The notes under the pieces: model-generated
Seen by the model: only the letters and a program-made list of their open reading frames with translations
The model's database searches: none
Told to the model about the DNA's origin: nothing
NCBI GenBank assembly: GCA_015179025.1
Contig: WHUX01000029.1
Location: 186,001-250,000, forward strand
Length of the DNA stretch: 64,000 nucleotides
Reading direction: 5' to 3'
Origin: Terfezia claveryi
Lineage: Eukaryota > Ascomycota > Pezizomycetes > Pezizales > Pezizaceae
Program-made: the position numbers and the translations under genes
Shown: positions 35,906 through 46,583 of the stretch, in pieces
Position numbering within the stretch: position 1 is the first letter of the stretch
Layout of the letters: the number at the start of each line of letters is the position of its first letter

Positions 35906-37542
35906 ATGCATGAAGTGGATGATCATGTACGCGTTCTCCTTGAGCAGAAAGCCCACCCTACTGTGATTTATTCTTCCCCAATTTCCTTTCATGAGGACAA
36001 GACTGAGTCGTTCGTTGACCGATATCAGACAAGTACGCAATCCCCAGGTGAGAGAACCGACGGACGCAAGAAACCTGAGGTTTTAGGACCCAATTTAAGT
36101 CGGAACTGTTATTCGACATCAACTGTTCTCACTCCCTCAGAGGCCTACGCTACTACCTATCCGTCACCTGAGTCTGTCATTCGACATCCTGTCAAGCTTA
36201 AGGGAAAGTATCGCCCGAGGCTATCCAATTCCATTGTGACGCCAATTCTTCTACCACTTCCGGAGAAAGACAGCTGGAACCGGGTATCGAAGGCTCGAAT
36301 GAATATGAATGCTGTAACGGTAACGGTAAAGCGTTCGGTATCTACACCGAATGTCCAAAATGCTGCAACGACGTCTACAGGAGCTCAATTCCCGACAGAC
36401 AAGCGGAGGAATAAGCTTGGATACCACCGCACTTCTGTGGCATGTGGTATGTTCAATTCTGAATCAGGATTTACTGTCTAGTATATATTAAGCTGTGCTT
36501 TCATAGCTAATTGTAGATGCCAATAACAGGTCACTGTCGTCGACGAAAAATTAGGTGCTTGCTACAGAAGGATGATAGTCATGGCCGCTGTATAAACTGC
36601 ATTCGTTTAAAGAAAGAATGTAACTTCTATGCGGTTGAAACGACTGATAGGCGTCCAAGGTCACTTTCAAAACCTGACATTTCTACGAATGAGGCGAGCT
36701 CGTCTACATCATCTCCATCACCAGGGATTGCTTTGGGAAAGTTACCTCGACCCGAAATCCCAGGTATCTACGCTGCCTCTGTTCCTGTTACTCCAACATA
36801 CGATTATCATCATGGAATACTTGAGGATAGTATACGACACAACAGTATCTCAAATACAGCAGGTGGAAGGCTATCCATATCACACCCCATAGATTCCCGC
36901 AGACCTAGCTTGGCACATATTATTCCAAAGGAGCACGATTATCTCACGAGCCCAGGCATGGATAGTCCCAATTTCCCACGAGTGCCCGGGTTTAGGATGA
37001 ACTCTGTTTCAGGACTATCAGCGAGCCACCCTGATCAACGGGGATTAGAATCTGCTTTCTATCGCCTAGCATCGCCAATGTCACCGAGCCCGTACTCGAT
37101 ATTTTCCCATGTTAATTTAGGTAGCATGACATCTTTACATTCCACAACACCTTCAGATTCCCAAGAAGATTCAATATGGCCACCACGCATCGATAATAGT
37201 CTTCTACCAACGGTATACCCAAATTATTCCACTGACGTGGATTACAATCGGGGACTTCCAGAGTTCTATAACACAAGCGCAAGCGCCTCCGCAACATCTC
37301 TACCAGCGTCCATTCCTGAGATATCCCCATTTGCGGATTCCCGGGTAGCCAATCAACTTTTTATGACTCCATGGGTGGAAGCCCTCCCAATTGGGCCAGA
37401 CTTGAATGGGAATGGAGCTGTAAAGAGTGAAGCATACGATGGCTATTACCCTCCTGATGTCAGGTACCAGGAGGCCGTGGAGGACAACTCCGGAATTTTT
37501 CCTTCCCCCCTTCAGAGTCCCAAGTTCGTTTCTCAGGTTTGA
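35906..37542 (+). CDS. Zn(II)2Cys6 transcription factor with internal zinc cluster
   Basis: Two-exon gene (35906-36446, 36530-37542) of 517 residues. The 83-nt intron interrupts the zinc cluster directly after its first cysteine, so neither exon alone looks complete. Spliced, the cluster has cysteines 180, 183, 190, 201, 204 and 211 (CX2CX6CX10CX2CX6C), with the typical CRRRKIRC and NCIRLKKEC halves. It is internal, preceded by 179 residues with a basic segment just before it. The rest is Ser/Pro/Tyr-rich and disordered, ending with a conserved-looking acidic stretch (EAVEDNSGIFPSP). I see no fungal-specific middle homology domain. Probably a nuclear DNA-binding regulator; target genes are unknown. 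The first ATG is at 35906. Confidence 0.87.
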
Positions 37543-38499
37543 GGGTGGCTGTCATAATTCTATCTGCGCATTGGTAGCACAGTTGATTGGACGATAGGCC
37601 CTGGGACAGTGGTGAGGTAGGCGAGGGGCATTGCAGCGTGGGTATCGAATGGATATTTTAAATATGGAGTGCTAAGGAGCTTTCAGTATATCCGACTTTC
37701 TTCGAGGTTAATGCTTTTCTATTCTTGGATTTGGCGAATTGCTGCTACCATTTCGGCTTTTTTTCTTTTTCCTTTGGCCATCTCATCGTTACTAGCTGGG
37801 CTCTTCTAATTTTTTTGTTAGGCGTTCAAGGGATTGTTCGTTTGCATGGGTTTGTTGATGGCGGTGATATGATGGATAGCAAAGGTGGTAAATGTGAGTC
37901 AAGTAAAAGTTGCAATGGCAAGTCTTCAAAGGAGCCTTAACTTTGGTTGGTTCTTTCATACTGAAGTGTTGAGTAAAGGAATCGGCCTGGATGCTGGGGG
38001 TTAGACACATGCATGGAATATAGGAATCTGTCTCTGATAGAGCATTCATTTCTCACCTTCGGTAATGCTTGGTGGAATTAGTCAGGCAGAACTCTCGCCC
38101 AATCCGCCCCTCGCCGTTCCCAGTCGTAGCAGTCCGTGCATTGATGATATCAGGACTTAGAAGGTGCTCAAAGCTTGCGCAATGCTAAATCGATAAACCT
38201 CTGCCCTTGCCACCAGAACAATATATACATGGGACCCAGATCAGTTGCTCACAGGGTGACAAGGGGCCCCAGAGACAGGAAGATGCCGGGGCCTGCAACT
38301 CTGGGGATCCGAAGATACTGCAGCGCCCTTATCTCTGAAGCGTACAGAGTACATAAGTAGCTGCTCTGAATCTCTTTGCTTCTTGTAGTCCGCAAAACGT
38401 TTCTGGTTTCGACCTTTCCCGAAGCCAATCTGGATTCATAGCCAGCAACTGTACTTTGTTTTACATTTCAACCTTGGATGTTATTATATCGCACAGGCC

Positions 38500-38509
38500 A
38501 ACCAGACTA
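38500..38509 (+). repeat. Dispersed 10-mer AACCAGACTA, copy 8
   Basis: Exact copy in GGCC-motif-TTATTT, downstream of the second Zn2Cys6 gene. Confidence 0.6.
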
Positions 38510-39762
38510 TTATTTGCCGTTATCACACTGCAGACCAAAGGTTCGCCGTGCTTTGCTGTCAGTCACCTGTCCCTATCAGATTTCCGGGATCTCTGGTAAT
38601 CCAGCATAGGGCATTGATCGCAGGTATTGATCGCAAACAAGCAGGTGATATATTTGCTTGTGTCTAAGTTTCTTATCCGCCTCACATGAGTTGCTCTACC
38701 TTGCGATAGGGAAAGGAAAAGAGATGGCAATATAAAGGCTTAGCTTTGTTCACAGTTCCCCTTCATATGAATCTTTTCAAACCCATAAACTCTCAAAAAT
38801 CTTTCTAAGCTGCCCTTTTTCCTAGGAAACCATCTGAAAGGACTTTTACCTGACCTTTAATTTCAACTATCCTCCACCGTCGTTTCAGAGACGACCCAGA
38901 CTGTACACTGTACGTACGCTTCCAGTCCTCCGGAGATCTGACTAGGAATGAAAACTTTTCCTGGCCCTACAATGCTCCGATTATAGAAAAACCGAAGGAG
39001 AGGCGTTTGTGGACCCATTGACGTTCCATACACCTCTAGTGGCGTGAAGGATGTTCAGTTGTCCCATTCTAATATGAGAGATGGGTATATTGGATATTAC
39101 TTAAGCATTCTAACTTGAGTACCGGTACGCCCCCACGCCGCCTTTAGAGAATGGGTATTGATGTTTGTTCAGGAGTTCATTTACAAGGGCCGGTTAAAGT
39201 ATATCACCCACTCAAATCAACTGAAATCATTAATAACTAGAAATGGTGCACACTTATTACCGACAGCTTCATAAGAGGTCAGATCTGGAGTGCGCCACTG
39301 TTGTTGATGCACTCACATGTCAACATATCCGCTGTTCATACAAGCTGCAAGCTGGAATAAGTGCACGATAATTTTTCGGCCGGAATGAACCGTGGCTGGA
39401 TGTGATTAGACCGAAAGGTTGATATCTTGGCTTCCCACGAATCTCCACGTCAGATGAAGGGCTTATACTTCGACTTCGCCACGGCGTTATCGTTGGCACT
39501 GCGTCAGCGAAGAGCTCGCAGGATTTAGGAGAAGCGTGATGTTTTGATTACCTCCGGGTCCTACGGGTTTGCTTTGGGTTTCTGTCCACTGTTGCACGGT
39601 GTCCTTATCCGCGTTACATTACAGCTCTGCGTCCTGCATTGCCAGCAACAGTAGGGTACATTTCAATGTTCTGAAAACAATTCGTTCTGGGATCATCAAT
39701 GGCTGTAGGTTCCGAATTGGCACGAGCGGAGATGACGATGGATATTCTGTGACCCAAATCCT

Positions 39763-39792
39763 CTAGTGGGTCATCCTCTAGTGGGTCATCCT
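39763..39792. repeat. 15-bp tandem duplication
   Basis: Two perfect adjacent copies of CTAGTGGGTCATCCT. Probably replication slippage. Confidence 0.8.
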
Positions 39793-41337
39793 CAAGTATT
39801 GGTGCCCTTTATCCAACGATTTTCCTACGTCAAAGATCTATTACTCGCATACTAGGAGATTGACTTGGTCTCCGGTCAACCGGAAGTCGTGATCGAGACT
39901 ACAATGAAGCCCCCACACCGCAAGTTGCCCATATATTTGCCTTTTCCAAAAACCTGTCAGATTGCTCACCAATGCTAGTAGCTGTTACAACAACCATCGG
40001 TTTGAAAGGTTTACCAAAATCTATTCGGCGATATCAAAGGCGCCACAATTCCGCAAAGATATCCTGTTCAATAATACTCCTTTGGCTTTTAGGCATCTTG
40101 TATTTGATACCGTTGTCGGGTGAGTTGAATTGCCGCTTCCCCATAGCACGGTATGGCGGGCATTTATTTCGGTCGTAACGAGGAGGCATGTGCCTCAGAA
40201 TGTATGGCCCTCAGCAATTGGTAGATAGGCGAAGGGGTGTATTCGCTGCTAAGGGCATTAGCAGCACAAGCAGCAGCAACAGCTTGGCCGGGAAGTACTC
40301 GCTGCGCAGTGGAACGGCAGCCGTAGGAATTGCAGTAATGATATATTATTTAGAGCTGGGCATTGTCATCATCATCGTCATCATCATTATCTCGTCACTA
40401 TCATCTTCACCTTCCATCATCGTCACTCAGTATTCCCTGTGGTTACATTGCTGTGCAACTTGGGATTGAGATACCAGCGCTGAGACCCCACCCGTTCTCA
40501 TGCTTCGAGGCCAGGCCAGTTGCGAACAAGAACAGGCCGCCCGGTGAGTCCCCGCTGTTTTTCGTAGCTCGCTTAATAGAAGTCTAATATTGTCTTTGCT
40601 TGCATGTAGTAGTGCAGGTACATATTTATTTTTGCTTCACAGAACAAAGGTACCAGTAAACGTGACACCCAGTCCCGGGTAGGTCAGCTTACGCCTTCCA
40701 GCGCCGGCCAATAAATCCATATTTCATAATTGCCCGGCCCGCGCGCGTGTGCAACGTTTAGGCGGTTAGACGTGAGCCGCTACCAGCTAGGAGGAAACGA
40801 GCACAACGCACGTTTATTAGCACTCTTCAGGGTACCTACTGTTGACTTGACAGGAAAATACTGCGCACCAGTCCCCGAGAAAATACAGGGAAAGCTTCTA
40901 CGGTAATGTCGAGGTAAAGTTCCACGCTTGTGGTTAGAGCCTGGTCTACTATTATAATACTCAGCGTAAGCAAAACCGTACAATCCGTAGCTGCTTTCCT
41001 AGGGGTCGCAAGGTAAGTAAATAAGTATGTAGCTAGAGGTACTTACCTACAGCAAAGATTTGCTTTGCTACCATTCTGCGGCGGTGGTCCACTGGGGGAA
41101 TCATTCATCCCCAGCGGTGCTGCGAGCATCCCGCGACACGCAGCAGGCTTGGGGTTTTGTTTTCCTTGTGCCACCCTCTGCATCGACGCACTCATACACA
41201 CACCCCAGGCGCATTTCCAGCTAACGCCCTCCACTCTGCGAAGTTGAGTAGTAGAGTAGCATTCCAGGATCGTCTCATCTGCCGTCCACCCCTCAAGCAC
41301 TCGCACGACGTGGGGGGAATATTAGGAATATTACCAG

Positions 41338-44329
41338 CATTGCACCACAGCAACTGGGCTCGGCACGGCAACCCACCACTCCACCACCGCACTCAGTGGA
41401 AGACCGAATTCTCCGCATCACCCTCTGTCATCATTTAATTCACCATACTCGGCCTTCTCATCGTCATCGTCTAAACCCCTTCAACCATATAAGTCATTCA
41501 CCCTGGACGACCCAGTGTTACCCGTCGAAGCTCGCAAGGAGCTTCTTACCAGCAGTCTGGATCCACATCCTTGGACGAAGTCCTTGGTCCAAGAGGAGGA
41601 CCCGGAGACACTGCAGAAGAAGGATCCCCTCGCTACGCAGATATGGAGGCTGTATAGCAAACAAAAGCAAAGCCTGCCCAATGCTGAGCGGATGGAAAAT
41701 CTGACCTGGAGAATGATGGCCATGGCTTTAAAGCGAGAGCACAACGCCCGGTAAGTGATGATTTTGCACAATTTGGACAGGTAATATCGGCAGCACTTGA
41801 ATAGCAGCAGTCGCAGTCCACATGTTGCTATATTACTCAGGGCATGGTTGTCCCAGATTGTGCATTTGTACTGACAAATGCTGCCTTATCGCTGCTATCT
41901 CCAGCACCAACGCTGCCAGTCGCAGGGACAGCTCTCCATCCATATTTACCGCTACTGGGGGCCCAGCACCTTTGAACGCTCCCCGAACTATGCGGATTGG
42001 AGGAATCTCTGCTGCCGCCGTTCGACTAGCGACTGAGGGAAACTCTTCTACTAATCATACTAGTGAGACTGATGCAATGTTTCTCGACGATATGTCCTTC
42101 TCTTCGTCGATGGTTGGGTCGCCCAGTGGACTTTCTAGTGCCATTTCCCACTCCCCCAACTCAGAGCACCTGCCCACATCGTCACATGCTGTAGCCAGTG
42201 CCATACCTATCAAGACATCCCGCGAGCACGAACTCGTCATGAACCCCCTACATTCTGCGCCGATCGCCCAGGACCCTTACTATGGGGAATTCAACTATGT
42301 CCAGCGAAGAGTGAGAAAATCTAGTATGGATTTGGAGGCACGCCGGGTATGTAATCTGCATCATATTATCTGGTATGAAAACTAAAATTAATTCTTTCCA
42401 TAGCAGTCTCAGCAGTCAAAGAAACGGCCAGCCGACTTCTCTCCACACGTTCCCCCCGTTGCAAGTATCACCATTCCCAATGACCCGGATCCAGATTCTG
42501 AGATTGCCGACTATACTCTTGAACAACCTCACGAGCATATAGGTCTCATCTCCACACACAACCATCAGCACATTGGCTACAATGATCCTATGAATATGGA
42601 GATAGACTATCTCGGCTCAGCAGGCCCACTCCAGACAAGCTTCCACTTCTCTCCTATTGCATCCCCCATGGTCTCTACGGGACCTTTCTCTATGTTCAAC
42701 ACGCCTATGGCCTCGTCAGTAGCATCCCAGGACTTTTACTCCCCTCCTGGCTCCCTTAACCCCTCGATTGCCTCAACTCCACACCCCGTCCCTGAGAACA
42801 CTGGAGACCAGTCTTTCTTCGAATCGGAGATTCGGAATCAAGGTCGTAGTATGATTGGGTATGGGTCTCGTTCCCGCTCGTCTGCAAATTTAGCTGGCAG
42901 TCATCACTCTCAGCATTTCGTGTTTGGGCAAAACGATCCCCTTTTTAGCCAAACCTCGTCTACCACCCACAGTGGATTTCCCTCGCCAGGATTCAGTTAC
43001 CAACATGTGAATCCTAATGCCGTTATTCGAGGCGACACCGGTGCTCGATACGATGGTATCTTTACCTTTGGAGTGGAATCCGATGCTGAGGATGAGGATC
43101 AGGATGGCGATAGTTCAATGAGTCTTCAACCAGATTTCTCTCCGATAGAGGAAAATGCCTTTTCTATTCATAGGCAATTTCCCGAATGGAACCGCAATGC
43201 CAACGCTGGACCGACAGATGGCCCTAGTAGCCAGCGATTCCCAGTGGCCAATACCAGTAGTCGATTTCCACAGGGTGTAAGAAAAACAGTTACCATCGGT
43301 GGAACAGAAACTGCCCCACCACAGAATTGGGGAATGGATACTCATCATAATAGATCACATTCAATCAGCGCGCCCGTGGCCGAGTTGCGTCCATCAACTT
43401 CGAACTCCAGAAAATCAAAGATGGCGAGGACCAGCTCAACCCCAAATGCACAGCTCCTTGCTCAGCAGGCGCTGAACAATCGTGCTCAATCGAGCCCTAA
43501 TTCCCCGCCGGAGTCCGGCTTCAGCTCAACTGATCCATCCAGACCTGCAACACCAGATAGCCAAAAACCGCCGGTCACTAGTGGTAATAATAGTTCACCG
43601 CCTACCTGCACTAATTGCCATACCCAAACCACGCCTCTTTGGAGACGCAACCCTGAGGGTCATCCACTCTGCAACGCTTGCGGCCTTTTTTTGAAGTTGC
43701 ATGGCGTGGTTCGCCCTCGGTCACTCAAGACTGATGTCATTAAAAAGAGAAATAGGGGAAGTGGAAACTCGATGCCCGTGGGTTCTGCTGCCACAAGAGC
43801 TGCTAAAAAAGGTACGAGGAAAAACTCCCTACAACAAACGCCAGTCCCTACTCCTGGATCATCCAAAGCATCCAGTGCAATGGGCTCTGAGTCTCCGCCA
43901 GCGGGAATGATTAACGGTGGCTCAGTCTCCAATGTCCCCGGCCTTACCACCGCGGGGCCTTCTGGAGGGAAAGGTGGTGGTGTTCCAATTGCAGCTGCTC
44001 CCCCCAAAAGCACGTTGGGGCCATCTAGTGTCGCCCAACGACAGCTTTCTGCCCACCCAAAACGCCAGAGGAGGCTCTCGAAGAGCCAGGGACAGCCTTA
44101 TATTACACCGCAGCATGATCCGGAAGTAGGTGGAGGAACGGATGCTATGATAGACGATCCAGGGCCAGGAAATGGATATGCATCCATGATCACCAGAAGT
44201 CGCAGAAGGGATGTACCAATGGTCACAACTCCGTCACCCTCCCTAGTAACACAACATTCCCAGGTTGTGCCCGCGAACACACCTACTGCTGGCACCCAGG
44301 AATGGGAGTGGCTTACAATGTCGCTCTAA
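41338..44329 (+). CDS. areA: AreA/NIT2 GATA transcription factor, 5' end unresolved
   Basis: Global activator of nitrogen catabolite genes, acting in the nucleus. Three coding segments are visible: up to 41750, 41905-42346 and 42404-44329. The first contains the conserved N-terminal AreA motif [13 protein letters not shown]...[12 protein letters not shown]. The single GATA finger is CTNC-17-CNAC with [18 protein letters not shown], followed by a basic tail. The protein ends EWEWLTMSL, the C-terminus recognised by the NmrA repressor in AreA and NIT2. The open frame begins after a TAG at 41323, but no ATG precedes the N-terminal motif. The true start must therefore lie in an upstream exon; an acceptor near 41337 or 41346 is plausible. 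The first intron, 41751-41904, is long, and its acceptor was chosen because others hit a stop. Upstream of the finger the protein is Ser/Pro-rich with an acidic patch ([10 protein letters not shown]). Confidence 0.92.
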
Positions 44330-45919
44330 TGAATTCACGAATCTACTCTAATGCCATTGTATGAAAATCTCTGATTCCTGGTTCATACATCATTGCTTAG
44401 GTGCAGTATATGATTAGAACATCTCGCCTTGCAGATTACGACAGACCAGTGCTTGATTGGAGATATGCCTTTTCTTTGTTTTACGCTTATTTTTTGTTTC
44501 GGGCTGCTTTTCTCTCTTAGTGTTCTGCTATCTGATTATTGTCTTGGAAGCTGGTCAAAGTTATATTGGGCCTTTCCGTTACTTTGGACCGCTCACCGGG
44601 AGATTCAGTCATGTTTTCCCATATTCGGTTGTCTTTACTATGGTGCACGATATAAATTGGTTCTTATTTGTTACTTTTTTTTTTGCAATCTGATAGAGTG
44701 GCAGGCACTTTTTCAACATAGGTTAATTTTGGCTGTTTGTATCCTCTGTTCGTCTCAAAGGCATTAATATTGTCAATCCTGTGGTCATGGCTAGGACTAA
44801 GCGAGCAGAAACTCAATTCTCCGTGTTACCAGATGAGTGTTTTCCTATATTTTTCTCATTACTTCAGTTTTCTCTTTCCTGAGCCTCACTTCCCTTTCAC
44901 CTTACTAAAGTTACCTACCTATGCATGTACTCATGCAAACATCACTTAATACAAGCCCAAACTCTGTCATTGGTTACATTTCACGATTGGTTTAATGTTC
45001 TTTCACACACATCTGGATACCATACAACCATACACCTCCTTCCTACAGTCAAAACCACCCTTTTATACATTTTTCACCACCTGCATACCCATCTTTCTCG
45101 TTGCAACAGCCGCCAGGTCCACCATCGACAAAAATCAGCTTTGGGCATTAGGCTTCCAACGGCTTGGAAATTTCGCGTCAGCCTTTTTCTTCGCTTTTCC
45201 CGCTTTTCACACAGCGTACTTTTCTTACTACTGTTGGTATTGGCCCGGGTTTTACTATTCTTTTTTTTTTCTTCTGTGCATTGGGACAGGTTTTTGTATC
45301 TCATTTGGGCCATTTGCTGCTTTCTTTCTTATATTGTGTCTTCCTCGTTGGGTTTGGGCAAATTTCGTTTCTTCTTCTTTTTCTCCTTATTTCTTGCTTC
45401 TTTGAAAGAGATGCTGGGATGAGCGGGTGGGGGTGGGGGGCATGAATATCCGCAAGCAAGGGTGGGCCAATAAACACTTATTCATGCCAGCTTTGAAGGT
45501 AGATTGCGGCGGATGTCATGTCAACTTACTCGGTACATACATTACTTTTTGCTTCTTGATCATTCATCTTTTTTCTCTAACAGTATATAGTTGCGTTTTC
45601 TCTTTTTTTCTTTGGGGATCGAATACTACATATAGTGCCTGAATGGTATATAAACTCATTTCTTCAACGAAAACTCATGCAATAGAAACATAATGCTTTC
45701 ATCCTATATTTGAAATACTTGGATTGAGCCACGAACCCCAGAAGTAGAAACGATGTAAATTCCAAGTCTCCAAACCCACATCATGAATGCACAAAGCTCG
45801 TGTCAAACGATGAGATGGAACAGAACCAGGCCAGCCCAACGTGCTAATCAATAGCTACATGTAGTTGGCCGCGTTTCAGGCGGTGGGGAAGGGATTCTTT
45901 GAATCTTAGCGCCAAAAAG
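44330..45919. other. Convergent 3' region, T-rich
   Basis: 1.6 kb between convergent stop codons of areA and hsk3. It is strongly T-rich on the plus strand (44440-45640), which creates overlapping Phe/Leu-rich ORFs up to 165 codons. These lack a gene-like codon pattern or motif and probably reflect a long 3' UTR. No gene is supported. Confidence 0.5.
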
Positions 45920-46583
45920 TTATTTCTCCCCACTTTCGTGTTCCCCAAACCCTGTCCCTGCAACCACTCCGCCTTCCCCCAGGATTTTAGCGGCAGACAT
46001 GAGCCTGTGAATTGGTACCCCCATGGAATTAGTAAACCCCCGCAAAGAGTAGTAGTAATGGTTATTGTGTAGGGAGGTAATCAGGTATTTGGGGTTTGTG
46101 GTTTGTGTGAGAGGACAATGTAGGGGTTCATATTGTGAGGTGCGAGGTGGGGCATCTTATTTTCGGGCGGGTTTAGAATAGGTCTAGAGGTTGCAAAATG
46201 CCTCTTTCTTTGGATAAAAGATGTAGGGGGAGGGTTGCTCATCAAAGGGCTGGAATCGTAAAGTGAGGCTATGGGTGAATAGGAATCATAGGATAGAAGA
46301 AGAAAATATAGGGGTCGGGGTCGGGGTCGGGGTCGGGGTTGGGAAGAGCTACGTACAATGCCCCGTGAATCCCTCCCAATGCTCGAATATGCTCTGCTTG
46401 CACAGCAGTCATCCGCACGAGATCTTCTAGGTCTGAGAGATGTGCGTGGAGCTGGGTGAGTTGGGAGTTAAGATGGGATAGCTGGCGATGCTTGTTGCTG
46501 GAGGCGGACGCGGTTGTAGATGGGGGGGCAGTTGAGAGGCGGTGCTTCCCGTAGGGTCCCGAGGAATGAGGAGGCGGTGGCAT
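45920..46583 (-). CDS. hsk3: DASH/Dam1 complex subunit Hsk3
   Basis: Small kinetochore protein of 103 residues in two exons (46583-46357 and 46004-45920) split by a 352-nt intron. DASH forms rings that couple kinetochores to microtubule plus ends. Visible features are a Pro/Ser-rich start (MPPPPHSSGPYGKH), then the Hsk3 core helix SSNKHRQLSHLNSQLTQLHAHLSDLEDLVRMTAVQAEHIRALGG in segments, then HGALLMSAAKILGEG created by splicing TT to GCTCATG. The family (PF08227) is usually about 70-120 residues, so the length fits. Reading through the donor gives a spurious PDPDPDPD tail from a tandem repeat inside the intron. The unusually long intron is odd beside the 47-90 nt typical of this window. Confidence 0.85.
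46311..46340. repeat. GGGGTC tandem array inside the Hsk3 intron
   Basis: Five GGGGTC-type units with four perfect GGGG runs on the plus strand. It starts about 16 nt inside the intron from its 5' splice site. The plus strand is the template strand of hsk3, so the transcript carries the C-rich version. Confidence 0.85.

Larger units (their letters stand above)
37543..41337. other. Spacer and areA upstream region
   Basis: 3.8 kb without a supportable gene. It contains a 15-bp tandem duplication at 39763-39792 and a copy of AACCAGACTA at 38500. An ATC/TCA-rich microsatellite-like stretch lies around 40365-40425. The last 0.4 kb before the AreA frame has no ATG on the plus strand and is C/T-rich, like a transcribed leader or intron. 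Confidence 0.45.

Noticed and set aside
44429..45445. Several Phe/Leu-rich membrane-like ORFs up to 165 codons
   Set aside because: They arise from T-rich sequence downstream of areA, overlap in three frames and have no hydrophilic loops typical of membrane proteins.
46269..46356. PDPDPDPD tail on Hsk3
   Set aside because: Translation of the intronic GGGGTC array; the conserved C-terminus is in the next exon.
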